Assembly (NCBI GenBank): GCA_018240785.1
Contig: JAFEFC010000011.1
Span: 249,435-313,434, forward strand
Direction: 5' to 3'
Origin: Pseudomonadota bacterium
GTDB lineage: Bacteria > Pseudomonadota > Gammaproteobacteria > Burkholderiales > Rhodocyclaceae
Length of the DNA stretch: 64,000 nt
Position 1 is the stretch's first letter. The number at the start of each line of letters is the position of its first letter. A program made the position numbers and the translations under genes. This document shows positions 1-10,081 of the stretch, in pieces. Below the pieces are notes generated by a model, which was given only the letters and a program-made list of their open reading frames with translations, had not been told where the DNA came from and searched no databases.

Positions 1-1103
1 ACATCACCGAGCACAAGAGTATCGAGGCCGCATTGCGCGCCAGCGAACAGCGCCTGGAAGAAGCGCAGACTCTGTGCCAGGTCGGCAGTTGGGAACTCGA
101 TCGCGACAATGCCGCGATGCGCTGGTCCCGCGAAGTCTTCCGCCTGTTCGACCGCCCGGAATCGCTGGGCGTGCCCGATCTGAACGAGGCGATGTGCTAC
201 TACACGCCCGAGTCGCTGGAACAGACGCGCACCGCCTTCTGGCGCGCAATCGACACCGGTGAACGCTGCACACTGGAGCAGGAGGTGCGCCTGCCCTCCG
301 GCGCAATCCGCCATCACGTGACGGTGATCGTGCCGGTTGCCGATTCCAGCGGCCGCACCTGCAAGCTGTTCGGCACGGTGCAGGACATCACCGAGCGCAG
401 GCTGCTGGAACTGGAACGCAGCAAGCAACTCGGCCACGTCGCCGAATTGTCCCGGCGCCTGGTGATGGTGCAGGAGCGAGAGCGGCGCAGGCTCGCCAGC
501 GAGCTGCACGAGCGCGCGAGCCCCAACCTGGCCGCGCTGCAACTAACCTTCTCCAACCTCGCCAGCGCCCTGCCGCCCGACGTTCTCGCCGAGGTCGAAC
601 CCCTGCTCGACGACATTCGCGGCCTGCTGGCCGACACCACCGCCGGCATCCGCGAGATCTCGACCGAGATGCGCCCTGCCACGCTCGACCACGCCGGGCT
701 GCTGCCCGCACTGCAGGACTACACCTACCTGTTCAGCCAGCGCAGCGGCATCGAGGTGGAGCTCGCCATCGACGACTTCGATGTGAAATTGGCGCCCGAG
801 TTGCAATCGGTGCTGTTCCGCATCGTGCAGGAGGCGCTGACGAACTGCGCCAAGCACGCCTCCGCCGGCTGCGTTCGCGTCAGCCTCGCACAGGGCGGCA
901 GCGCCCTCGAGTTGCGCATCGCCGACGACGGCATCGGCTTCGAACCCTCGATGCTGACCGAGCCGGGTAGCGCGGTGGGACTCGGGCTGATCACCATGCG
1001 CGAGCGCGCCGAGTTCGTCGGTGGCCGCTTCAGCTTGTCGTCGCACCCGGGCAAGGGCACCGAGATCCGCATTTCCTTCGATCTGCACGAGGATGCGCCA
1101 TGA
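1..1103 (+). CDS. PAS-domain sensor histidine kinase, NarX-type (5' partial)
   Basis: The frame is open to the left edge, so the N-terminus lies outside the window. The first visible residues (ITEHKSIEAALRASEQRL) look like the end of one PAC segment and the coiled linker to a second PAS domain, which ends near VQDITERR. A HisKA_3 dimerisation segment follows (ERERRRLASELHERA), whose His is the likely phosphoacceptor. The HATPase_c domain shows the N-box-like EALTNCAKHA, DDGIGF and GLGLITMRERAEFVGG. The stop overlaps the start of the next gene (ATGA), as expected for a co-translated kinase/regulator pair. No membrane segment is visible in this part, so location and ligand are unknown. It should phosphorylate the neighbouring NarL-family regulator. 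Confidence 0.9.
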   Translation, partial: ITEHKSIEAALRASEQRLEEAQTLCQVGSWELDRDNAAMRWSREVFRLFDRPESLGVPDLNEAMCYYTPESLEQTRTAFWRAIDTGERCTLEQEVRLPSGAIRHHVTVIVPVADSSGRTCKLFGTVQDITERRLLELERSKQLGHVAELSRRLVMVQERERRRLASELHERASPNLAALQLTFSNLASALPPDVLAEVEPLLDDIRGLLADTTAGIREISTEMRPATLDHAGLLPALQDYTYLFSQRSGIEVELAIDDFDVKLAPELQSVLFRIVQEALTNCAKHASAGCVRVSLAQGGSALELRIADDGIGFEPSMLTEPGSAVGLGLITMRERAEFVGGRFSLSSHPGKGTEIRISFDLHEDAP

Positions 1104-1747
1104 TGGTCCGACTCATCCTCGCCGACGATCACCAGATGTTCCGCCACGCCCTGCGCGCGCTTCTGGAAAAGGATAAACGCATGACGGTTGTCGCCGAGGC
1201 GAGCAGCGGCGATGAATTGCTCGACATCGTGCGCCAGGTGCAGGCCGACGTCGTCTGCATCGATATCGGCATGCCGGGCATGAACGGCATCGAGGCGACC
1301 CGCCGGCTGCTCGCCATCCAGCCCGGCATCAAGGTCATCGGCCTGTCGGCGTTCTCGGACCGCCAGTTCGTGATGGACATGCTGAACGCCGGGGCCACCG
1401 GCTACGTGACCAAGGCCGAAGCGGGCGACGAGCTGATCCGGGCCATCCAGACCGTCCGCAGGGGCCGCAGCTACCTCTGCCCCGACGTGGCGGCGACGGT
1501 GACCAGCGCGCTGATGGAGAACATGCAGATGGCGACCGCCGCGCCGCGCATCTCGGCGCGCGAGAGACAGGTGCTGCAACTGATCGCCGAAGGCCACACC
1601 TCGGTACGGATCGCCGAGCGACTGCACGTGGCGGCCTCCACGGTCGAGGTGCACCGGCGCAACATCATGCGCAAGCTCGACCTGCACAGCGTCGCCGATC
1701 TCACCCGCTATGCCATCCGCAACGGCATCACTTCAGTGTCGAACTGA
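1100..1747 (+). CDS. NarL/FixJ-family response regulator
   Basis: A 215-residue protein with an N-terminal receiver domain (acidic pocket in LADDH, phosphoacceptor Asp in CIDIGMPG, Lys in VTKAE) and a C-terminal LuxR-type helix-turn-helix (ISARERQVLQLIAEGHTS, then RLHVAASTVEVHRRNIMRKL). It overlaps the upstream kinase by 4 bases, so the two form a two-component system. Kinase/regulator pairs of this type often control quinoprotein alcohol oxidation, and pedF/pedG-type genes lie 7 kb downstream. That link is inference. A 7-2-7 inverted repeat resembling a NarL-family site lies at 1791-1806, in front of the phasin gene. Confidence 0.93.
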   Translation: MMVRLILADDHQMFRHALRALLEKDKRMTVVAEASSGDELLDIVRQVQADVVCIDIGMPGMNGIEATRRLLAIQPGIKVIGLSAFSDRQFVMDMLNAGATGYVTKAEAGDELIRAIQTVRRGRSYLCPDVAATVTSALMENMQMATAAPRISARERQVLQLIAEGHTSVRIAERLHVAASTVEVHRRNIMRKLDLHSVADLTRYAIRNGITSVSN

Positions 1748-1790
1748 GCCTTTCCGCCGCCGCTCGACGGCCACGACCCTCTACCGCCCC

Positions 1791-1806
1791 TACCGGTATA
1801 TGGGTA
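1791..1806. promoter_or_regulatory. NarL-like 7-2-7 inverted heptamer site
   Basis: TACCGGT-AT-ATGGGTA matches the spacing of NarL/NarP sites (TACYYMT-N2-AKRRGTA). The right half matches fully and the left half at 5 of 7 positions. It sits between a NarL-family regulator gene and the phasin gene, so it is a candidate autoregulatory or phasin operator. Function is inferred from pattern only. Confidence 0.35.
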
Positions 1807-1909
1807 GTCCGAACACACCGTCCGCGGTATTTGCGGGTCCCCTATGCTCGCTTAGCATTGAAGCCATTCAAGAAATCTATTTTTCTCACCCGGTAATCGA
1901 GGCCACGCC

Positions 1910-2350
1910 ATGAATTCCCTGCCCTCCGTGCAGCAACTCGCCGACACCGCCAACACCAGCATCCAGCATTTCGTCGCGCTCGCGGACATCGTGCTGAACG
2001 CTTCCGAGCAACTCATGGGCCTGAACATCGAAGCCGCCCGCAGCGCCTGCGAGTTCGCCTCGACCAATGTGGCTCCGCTGACCGGCGAGGACGTCAAGGA
2101 CCAGTTCTCCAACCGCGTCGCCGCCAGCGGCGAAGGCTTCGAGAAGGCCGCCAGCTACCTGCGCAGCGTCAACGAGATCTGCGCCAGGACGCAAGCCGAC
2201 GTCGCCGAAGTCAACGCGCGCCACGCAAGCGAGTACGCCCAGTCGGTGCAGTCGCTGCTCGATACCGTCACCAAGCTCGCCCCCGTCGGCGCCTTCGATT
2301 TCTCGTCGGCCGCGAAGGCTGGCAAGACGCCGGCGCGCAAGTCCGCCTGA
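1910..2350 (+). CDS. phaP: Phasin family protein
   Basis: A 146-residue, mostly helical protein without a signal peptide. The pattern (LADTANTSIQHFVALADIVLNASEQLMGLNIEAAR..., later EVNARHASEYAQSVQSLLDTV and an Ala/Lys-rich tail GKTPARKSA) is typical of phasins, which coat polyhydroxyalkanoate granules in the cytoplasm and control their size and number. Length is normal for the family. It stands alone between the response regulator and a bidirectional terminator shared with gltX. The start at 1910 is the first ATG of the conserved part; I see no strong Shine-Dalgarno sequence. Confidence 0.85.
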   Translation: MNSLPSVQQLADTANTSIQHFVALADIVLNASEQLMGLNIEAARSACEFASTNVAPLTGEDVKDQFSNRVAASGEGFEKAASYLRSVNEICARTQADVAEVNARHASEYAQSVQSLLDTVTKLAPVGAFDFSSAAKAGKTPARKSA

Positions 2351-2428
2351 ACCCGTCGCCGGAAGATTCAGGAGTGAAGGAGACGGACGCGCCGGGATCC
2401 TGAGCGATACCTTGCCGCCAAAATAATA

Positions 2429-2460
2429 GACGAAAGCCCCGTGAGGGGCTTTCGTCGTTT
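2429..2460. terminator. Bidirectional intrinsic terminator between phaP and gltX
   Basis: A perfect 12-bp stem (GACGAAAGCCCC / GGGGCTTTCGTC) with loop GTGA at 2429-2456. GTTT follows on the plus strand, and AATAATA-type sequence on the other side gives a U-rich tract on the minus strand. It lies between convergent phaP and gltX and can serve both. Confidence 0.85.
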
Positions 2461-2500
2461 CCGCCGTCCTGCGGCCCCCACCCTGCCAGGGGCGCTGCCC

Positions 2501-3913
2501 TCACAGATGGCGTGCGAGGCGCGCCAGCACGCGTTCGCGGCCCAGCACTTCGAGCACCGCGTCGATCGCCGGCGTCTGCGGCACGCCCAGCACCGCGACC
2601 CGCAGCGGAATCGCCACCTGCGGCATCTTCAACCCGTGCTCCGCCATCGTGTCCTTGATCGCCTGCGACAGCGCCGCCTTGTCCCAGCTCGCCTGCTCCA
2701 GCCGTGCGCGCAGGCTGGACAGGGCCGCCTTGGCGGTGTCGGTCAGGTGCTGGGCGATCACTTCCGGCGCCGGATGCACGTCGGCGCAGAACAGTTCGGC
2801 CGCATCGGCCAGCTCGTTGAGGTTGCTCGCACGGTCCTTGTACAGGGCGACGACCGCTTCGAGCGCCGGCCCGGCCTCCGGGTTGACCTCGCGATGCGCC
2901 AGCCGGCTGGCGACATCCGCGGCCAGCCAGGCGTTGTCGGACTTCCTGATGTACTGCGCGTTGAGCCAGTTCAGCTTCTCGGTGTTGAACTGCGCCGCCG
3001 AGGGCGTGATGTGGTCGAGGTCGAACCACTCCACGAACTGCTCGCGGCTGAAGATCTCGTCGTCGCCGTGGCTCCAGCCCAGGCGCGCGAGGTAGTTCAC
3101 CACCGCCTCGGGCAGGTAGCCTTCCTCGTGGTACTGCATCACGCTGACCGCACCGTGGCGCTTGGACAGCTTGGTGCCGTCGTCGCCGAGGATCATCGAC
3201 AGGTGCGCGTACATCGGCACATCGGCGCCGAGTGCGCGCAGGACGTTGATCTGCCGCGGCGTGTTGTTCACATGATCGTCGCCGCGGATGACATGGCTGA
3301 TTTCCATGTCCCAGTCGTCCACCACCACGCAGAAGTTGTAGGTCGGCGTGCCGTCGGCGCGGGCGATGATGAAGTCGTCAAGCTCGGCGTTGGCGATCTC
3401 GATGCGCCCCTTCACCAGGTCGTCCCACGCCACCACGCCGTCGGCCGGGTTGCGGAAGCGCACCACCGGCTGCACACCGGCAGGAACGGGCGGCATCGTC
3501 TTGCCCGGCGCGGGGCGCCAGCGGCCGTCGTAGCGCGGCTTCTCGCCGCGCGCGCGCTGCGCCTCGCGGATCTGCTCGAGCTCTTCGGACGACATGTAGC
3601 AGTGGTAGGCGGTGCCGGCCGCGAGCATCTGCCGGATCACTTCCTTGTAGCGATCCATGCGGCGCATCTGGTAGAACGGGCCTTCGTCCTCCTTGAGGCC
3701 GAGCCAGTTCATGCCGTCGATGATGGCCTGCACCGCCTCCGGGGTGGAGCGGGCCACGTCGGTATCCTCGATGCGCAGGATGAAGGTGCCACCATGACGG
3801 CGGGCGTAGGCCCACGAGAACAGGGCCGTGCGCGCACCGCCGATATGCAGGTAACCGGTCGGGCTGGGCGCGAAGCGGGTGCGGACGGGACGTGATGCGG
3901 TGCTGGCGGACAT
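2501..3913 (-). CDS. gltX: Glutamate--tRNA ligase
   Basis: A cytoplasmic class I aminoacyl-tRNA synthetase that charges tRNA-Glu with glutamate. The 470-residue length is normal for bacterial GltX. The HIGH-type motif appears near the N-terminus ([20 protein letters not shown]) and the KMSKS-equivalent as [10 protein letters not shown] near residue 240. The rest matches the tRNA-contacting and anticodon-binding parts, ending [10 protein letters not shown]. It is transcribed alone, convergent with phaP. Confidence 0.97.
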   Translation of the reverse strand: MSASTASRPVRTRFAPSPTGYLHIGGARTALFSWAYARRHGGTFILRIEDTDVARSTPEAVQAIIDGMNWLGLKEDEGPFYQMRRMDRYKEVIRQMLAAGTAYHCYMSSEELEQIREAQRARGEKPRYDGRWRPAPGKTMPPVPAGVQPVVRFRNPADGVVAWDDLVKGRIEIANAELDDFIIARADGTPTYNFCVVVDDWDMEISHVIRGDDHVNNTPRQINVLRALGADVPMYAHLSMILGDDGTKLSKRHGAVSVMQYHEEGYLPEAVVNYLARLGWSHGDDEIFSREQFVEWFDLDHITPSAAQFNTEKLNWLNAQYIRKSDNAWLAADVASRLAHREVNPEAGPALEAVVALYKDRASNLNELADAAELFCADVHPAPEVIAQHLTDTAKAALSSLRARLEQASWDKAALSQAIKDTMAEHGLKMPQVAIPLRVAVLGVPQTPAIDAVLEVLGRERVLARLARHL

Positions 3914-4006
3914 GGGGAATTCTGCGTCTTGCTTGGGAAAGGCGCGATTCTAAGCGATCAGCCGCGCCGAAGCTAAACGCCACGCTCCTTGCCAGCGCCC
4001 CGCATC

Positions 4007-6124
<2,118 letters not shown>

Positions 6125-6225
6125 TGTCGCATCCGGCTTCTTCCTGGTATTAAAGCAAAACGCTTGCCATCCATACAGGGGAATTCGCGGCGCGATGCGC
6201 TCGGCCCGGTCGGCATAGTAGACGG

Positions 6226-6606
6226 CTATCGGCCAGCGGCGCGATCTTCCGCCTCCACTTCCGCCATCTCGGCGTCGTCGAACAGCCGCGAGCGGGTGTG
6301 GAAGGCCTTGCCGGTGTTGCCTTCCAGCGAGAAGGTGCCGCCGTGGCCTTCGACCACGTCGATGATCAACTGGGTGTGCTTCCAGTACTGGTACTGGGAT
6401 GCGCTGATGTAGAAGGGCACGCCGCCGATCTCGCCCAGACGCACGTCGTAGGCTCCTATCGTCAGGTCGCTGGGCAGGTAGCAGTTGGCGGCGCTGTTGT
6501 CACAGCAGCCGCCGGACTGATGGAAGAGCAGTGCGGGGCCGTATTGCGCCTTCAAGGACTCGATCAGTTCGAGCGCGGCCGGCGTGGCGATGACACGTTG
6601 CACCAT
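6226..6606 (-). CDS. DUF779 family protein
   Basis: A 126-residue protein with the conserved FHQSGGCCDNSAANCY motif and YQYWKHTQLIIDV block of DUF779. Members are usually encoded beside aldehyde dehydrogenases of the AcoD/ExaC type, as here. The biochemical role is not established; the paired cysteines suggest metal binding or a redox role, which is inference. A Shine-Dalgarno sequence (GGAGGGAAA) precedes the ATG. A terminator-like hairpin separates it from the upstream aldehyde dehydrogenase, so its dosage is probably lower. Confidence 0.88.
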   Translation of the reverse strand: MVQRVIATPAALELIESLKAQYGPALLFHQSGGCCDNSAANCYLPSDLTIGAYDVRLGEIGGVPFYISASQYQYWKHTQLIIDVVEGHGGTFSLEGNTGKAFHTRSRLFDDAEMAEVEAEDRAAGR

Positions 6607-6625
6607 GGCTTTCCCTCCACAAATG

Positions 6626-6654
6626 AAAAAAACGGGGGCGGCCGCCCGCCCCCG
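6626..6654 (-). terminator. Intrinsic terminator or attenuator between aldehyde dehydrogenase and DUF779 genes
   Basis: On the minus strand a 9-bp GC stem (CGGGGGCGG / CCGCCCCCG, loop of 4) is followed directly by seven T residues. A second small hairpin (AGCCCGG-AGA-CCGGGCT) lies at 6661-6677. Since the DUF779 gene follows in the same direction, this probably gives partial read-through. Confidence 0.8.
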
Positions 6655-6698
6655 GTGAGGAGCCCGGAGACCGGGCTAGGAGAGAGAAGAAACGTCGC

Positions 6699-8219
6699 TC
6701 AGAAGAAGCCCAGCTTGTTCTCGCTGTAGCTCACGAGCAGGTTCTTGGTCTGCTGGTAGTGGTCCAGCATGACCTTGTGCGTTTCACGGCCGATGCCCGA
6801 CTCCTTGTAGCCGCCGAAGGCTGCGTGCGCCGGGTAGGCGTGGTAGCAGTTCGTCCATACGCGACCGGCCTGGATGGCGCGCCCCATGCGGTAGGCGACG
6901 TTGCCATTGCGGCTCCACACGCCGGCGCCCAGGCCATACAGCGTGTCGTTGGCAATCTCCAGCGCCTCGGCCTCGTCCTTGAAGGTGGTTACTGCAAGCA
7001 CCGGCCCGAAGATCTCCTCCTGGAAGATGCGCATCTTGTTGTGGCCCTTGAACAGGGTCGGCTGGATGTAGTAACCGTCGGCCAGGTCGCCGCCGAGTTG
7101 CGCACGCGCACCGCCGATCAGGCACTGGGCGCCCTCCTGCTTGCCCAGCTCGAGGTAGGACTGGATCTTGCTCATCTGCTCGCGCGACGCCTGCGCACCC
7201 ATCATCGAGTCGGTATCAAGCGGGTGGCCCTGCCTGATGGCGGCCACGCGCTGCAGCACGCGCTCGATGAAGCGGTCGTAGATCGATTCCTGGATCAGCG
7301 CGCGGGACGGGCAGGTGCACACCTCGCCCTGGTTGAAGGCGAACAGCACCATGCCTTCGATCGCCTTGTCGAGGAAGGCGTCGTCCTTTTCCATCACGTC
7401 GGCGAAGAAGATGTTGGGCGACTTGCCGCCCAGCTCCAGCGTGGCCGGGATCAGGTTGTTGGCGGCGGCCTGGGCGATCACACGGCCGGTGGAGGTCGAG
7501 CCGGTGAAGGCGATCTTGGCGATGCGCTTGCTGGTGGCGAGCGGCATGCCGGCTTCACGGCCGAAGCCATTGACGATGTTGAGCACGCCCGGCGGCAGCA
7601 GGTCGGCGATCAGCTCGGCCAGGATCAGGATCGAGATCGGGGTGGATTCGGCCGGTTTGAGCACCACGCAGTTGCCGGCGCCGATGGCCGGCGCCAGCTT
7701 CCAGGCGGCCATCAGGATCGGGAAGTTCCACGGGATGATCTGGCCGACGACGCCCAGCGGCTCGTGGAAGTGATAGGCAACGGTGTTCCCGTCGATCTCG
7801 GAGATGCCGCCCTCCTGCGAGCGCAGGCAGCCGGCAAAGTAGCGGAAGTGATCGACCGCCAGCGGGATGTCGGCATTCAGCGTCTCGCGGATCGCCTTCC
7901 CGTTGTCCACCGTTTCGGCATAGGCGAGCACTTCGAGGTTCTGCTCGATGCGGTCGGCGATCTTGAGCAGCAGGTTGGCGCGATCGGTCGGCGAAGTCTT
8001 GCCCCACGTCGTGAACGCAGCGTGGGCGGCGTCCAGCGCCAGCTCGATGTCCTCCGCCGTCGAACGGGCGGCCATGGTGTATTTGCCGCCGGAAATCGGG
8101 GTCACGACGTCGAAATACTCGCCCTTGACCGGCGCCACCCATTTGCCGCCGATGAAGTTGTCGTAGTGGCTCTTGAACTGGACCTTGGCGCCAGCCTGGC
8201 CGGGCATCGCGTAAAGCAT
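6699..8219 (-). CDS. NAD-dependent aldehyde dehydrogenase, ExaC/AcoD type
   Basis: A 506-residue cytoplasmic enzyme oxidising acetaldehyde or similar aldehydes to acids. It has the glutamate-containing LELGGKSPN motif and the catalytic-cysteine region [13 protein letters not shown]. The [19 protein letters not shown] stretch is typical of the family, and the length equals that of ExaC/AcoD enzymes. The ATG at 8219 is preceded by AGGAGA, which fixes the start. A -24/-12 promoter lies at 8278-8292. The neighbouring AcoR-like gene and the DUF779 gene match known aldehyde dehydrogenase loci. Together with divergent pedF/pedG it suggests alcohol-to-acid oxidation. Confidence 0.95.
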   Translation of the reverse strand: MLYAMPGQAGAKVQFKSHYDNFIGGKWVAPVKGEYFDVVTPISGGKYTMAARSTAEDIELALDAAHAAFTTWGKTSPTDRANLLLKIADRIEQNLEVLAYAETVDNGKAIRETLNADIPLAVDHFRYFAGCLRSQEGGISEIDGNTVAYHFHEPLGVVGQIIPWNFPILMAAWKLAPAIGAGNCVVLKPAESTPISILILAELIADLLPPGVLNIVNGFGREAGMPLATSKRIAKIAFTGSTSTGRVIAQAAANNLIPATLELGGKSPNIFFADVMEKDDAFLDKAIEGMVLFAFNQGEVCTCPSRALIQESIYDRFIERVLQRVAAIRQGHPLDTDSMMGAQASREQMSKIQSYLELGKQEGAQCLIGGARAQLGGDLADGYYIQPTLFKGHNKMRIFQEEIFGPVLAVTTFKDEAEALEIANDTLYGLGAGVWSRNGNVAYRMGRAIQAGRVWTNCYHAYPAHAAFGGYKESGIGRETHKVMLDHYQQTKNLLVSYSENKLGFF

Positions 8220-8277
8220 GGTGTGTCTCCTGGTTTGATGGTGTCTCGGGGCGTACTGCCGCCGCAGGCCAACTACA

Positions 8278-8292
8278 GCAGAAGGCATGCCA
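8278..8292 (-). promoter_or_regulatory. Sigma-54 promoter for the aldehyde dehydrogenase gene
   Basis: On the minus strand the sequence is TGGCATGCCTTCTGC. The invariant GG and GC are at the correct 10-base spacing; differences from TGGCAC-N5-TTGC are C to T in the -24 box and T to C in the -12 box. It lies about 60 bases upstream of the ATG at 8219 and next to the upstream element cluster. Confidence 0.65.
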
Positions 8293-8311
8293 AAGCTGTT
8301 TTTATTCGTTC

Positions 8312-8324
8312 ATTCAATAACTTG
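8312..8324 (+). promoter_or_regulatory. Putative IHF site
   Basis: ATTCAATAACTTG matches the IHF consensus WATCAANNNNTTR with one mismatch. It lies between the minus-strand -24/-12 element and the enhancer-like repeats, the usual place for an IHF bend at a sigma-54 promoter. It differs by one base from the IHF-like site in the phenol hydroxylase promoter (28130-28142). Confidence 0.45.
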
Positions 8325-8337
8325 CTTGAAACGCGAC

Positions 8338-8494
8338 TGCTCCAGAATTTCTGCGCTCGCTTTTTGGAGCACTCCAGATCGTAGCGGTTGCTGCGCATTG
8401 CCTGGAGCAATCCCGCCGCCTTGCTCCAGCGGTGCTCCTTTCGCTGCACGAGCAGGCTGCTGCTCCACAAAGCGCACGCATTCTGGAGCACTCC
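8338..8494. repeat. Cluster of seven TGCTCC/GGAGCA elements (putative UAS)
   Basis: TGCTCC or its complement GGAGCA occurs at 8338-8343, 8366-8371, 8404-8409, 8422-8427, 8433-8438, 8461-8466 and 8485-8490. Several copies extend further: GGAGCACTCC at 8366 and 8485, and TGCTCCAGAAT (8338-8348) is the exact inverse of 8480-8490. The cluster sits between two divergent -24/-12 promoters and fits binding sites for an enhancer-binding protein, most likely the AcoR-like regulator encoded at 4007-6124. Confidence 0.6.
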
Positions 8495-8593
8495 GCGTAC
8501 TCGCTCGGCTGCAGTACGGGCACCACCCGGCGCACGCCATTCCTGCATCGGCAGCGGGATCGGGGCGAATCGCCCGCCCCGCAGTCCGGCGTG

Positions 8594-8609
8594 TGGCACA
8601 CCGCTTGCA
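8594..8609 (+). promoter_or_regulatory. Sigma-54 promoter for pedF-pedG
   Basis: TGGCAC-ACCGC-TTGCA is a full match to both conserved boxes of the sigma-54 consensus, with the correct spacing. It lies about 90 bases upstream of the pedF start and about 100 bases downstream of the last TGCTCC-type element. Confidence 0.8.
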
Positions 8610-8698
8610 CTCCGCCTGCCCACCGGCTCCGCAGCCCGCCCGCAAGCGCAACAGGCACGCAGCCGATCACACGACTCGACAGAAAAAAGGTGGAAGAC

Positions 8699-9136
8699 AT
8701 GATGATGAAGGAGACTCTCAACCGCGCCCTGCGCGTCGCCGCGATCGCAGCCTCCCTGGGCGCGGCCGCCGGCCTCGCCCAGGCGCATGGTGACGTGACG
8801 CCCCAGGCGGTCGACACCTCGGCGCTGAAAGCGATCACCGAGGGCTGGGTCGAGAAGAACCCCTACCGCAAGAACGACGAAGCCATCCGCATCGGCAGCT
8901 CGGCGTTCAACCAGAACTGCGCGCGCTGCCACGGCATCGGTGCGGTGTCGGGCGGCATCGCCCCCGACCTGCGCATGCTGCCCGCCGGGGACGAGGGCGA
9001 CGAGTACTTCATCGGCCGCATCCGCCACGGCGTGACCCGCAACGGCGCGGTGTACATGCCGCCCTTCGAAGGCACGCTGACCCAGGAGGCCATGTGGGCC
9101 ATCCGCGCCTGGCTGGAGACGGTCCATGTGGAATGA
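8699..9136 (+). CDS. pedF: Cytochrome c-550, PedF type
   Basis: A periplasmic c-type cytochrome of 145 residues. It has a signal peptide (MMMKETLNRALRVAAIAASL...LAQA), one haem site CARCHG and a likely Met ligand in YMPPFEG. The N-terminal mature part (HGDVTPQAVDTSAL) is characteristic of the PedF/ExaB-like cytochromes that take electrons from PQQ-dependent alcohol dehydrogenases. Three ATG codons are in tandem at 8699-8707; AAGGTGG just upstream supports the first or second. It overlaps pedG by 11 bases. No quinoprotein dehydrogenase gene is in this window, so its partner lies elsewhere. Confidence 0.88.
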   Translation: MMMKETLNRALRVAAIAASLGAAAGLAQAHGDVTPQAVDTSALKAITEGWVEKNPYRKNDEAIRIGSSAFNQNCARCHGIGAVSGGIAPDLRMLPAGDEGDEYFIGRIRHGVTRNGAVYMPPFEGTLTQEAMWAIRAWLETVHVE

Positions 9137-9983
9137 TCGCCGCCGCGTGCTGTTCGGGGTGGGCGCGCTGATCGCCCAGGCCGCCCTGCCTGGCGTCGCG
9201 CGCGCCATCGCCGCCGACAGCCTCCCCGACACCCAGCAGCCTGGCGCGCTGCGCATCGCCGTCTATGCGGACTTTCCGCCGTACTCGCAGAAGGGCAAGG
9301 GCATCGATGTCGCGCTGGGCAAGGCGCTCGCCGAGAAGCTCGGGCTGCGCGCCGAGTTCGTCGAGTTCCAGCCCGGCGAGGACATGAACGACGACTTGCG
9401 CAACATGGTCTGGCGCGGGCATTACCTTGGCACGCGTCCCGCCGACGTGATGCTGCATGTCCCGGTCGACGCCCGCTTTGCCGCACAGAACGACAAGGTG
9501 GCGATCTTCGGCCCCTATCACCTCGAGACCATGGCGGTGGCGCGCGATCCGGTGCGGGTGCCGCCGGTGGCGGGGTCTGCGGCGAACGGACTGGAGGTCT
9601 TCACGCGCGAGCTGATCGGCGCCGAGGTCGACAGCCACGCCAGCGACTTCCTGATGCAGGTGCTCAACGGCCGCCTGCGGGAGCACGTGCGCCACTTCCG
9701 TACGCCCGCACTCGCGGTAGAGGCGCTGAAGCGCGGCGAGATCGCCGCGGTGCTCGGTACCCACACCGAATTGCAGGCCGCCCTCGGCGAGGTCAGCGGC
9801 CTGGTGCTCGACCGCGTCACGCTGCCCGAACTGCGCGTCGCCCAGTGGCCGCTCGGCATGGCGGTCAAGGCCGAGGCCAGGCCGCTGGCCGAGGCACTGG
9901 GCCGCGCACTGGGCGAACTCCAGCGCTCCGGCGAGCTTGCGCGGCTCTTCGCCGCCCAGGGCCTGACGCTGGCCACGCCCTGA
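9126..9983 (+). CDS. pedG: Quinoprotein-associated periplasmic substrate-binding protein, PedG-like
   Basis: A 285-residue protein of the bacterial solute-binding family 3 type (LRIAVYADFPPYSQKGKGIDVALGKALAEKLG). The N-terminus has consecutive arginines and a hydrophobic stretch (DRRRVLFGVGALIAQAALPG), resembling a Tat signal, so export to the periplasm is likely. Proteins of this kind are encoded next to pedF and PQQ-alcohol dehydrogenase genes; their role (dehydrogenase assembly or cofactor delivery) is not settled. The ATG lies inside the end of pedF, showing translational coupling. Confidence 0.82.
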   Translation: MWNDRRRVLFGVGALIAQAALPGVARAIAADSLPDTQQPGALRIAVYADFPPYSQKGKGIDVALGKALAEKLGLRAEFVEFQPGEDMNDDLRNMVWRGHYLGTRPADVMLHVPVDARFAAQNDKVAIFGPYHLETMAVARDPVRVPPVAGSAANGLEVFTRELIGAEVDSHASDFLMQVLNGRLREHVRHFRTPALAVEALKRGEIAAVLGTHTELQAALGEVSGLVLDRVTLPELRVAQWPLGMAVKAEARPLAEALGRALGELQRSGELARLFAAQGLTLATP

Positions 9984-10081
9984 AGGCATGACGTTCACGC
10001 ACTGGCATGACGTCGGCCATATCCGGCGCGCCAGCCCCGCAACCGCCGTACCCACCAACCATGAACCGAGGAGACAAAACG

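Noticed and set aside
2441..3895. Long plus-strand open frame opposite gltX
   Set aside because: Antisense shadow of a clear glutamyl-tRNA synthetase; the composition is Arg/His/Val-rich without motifs.
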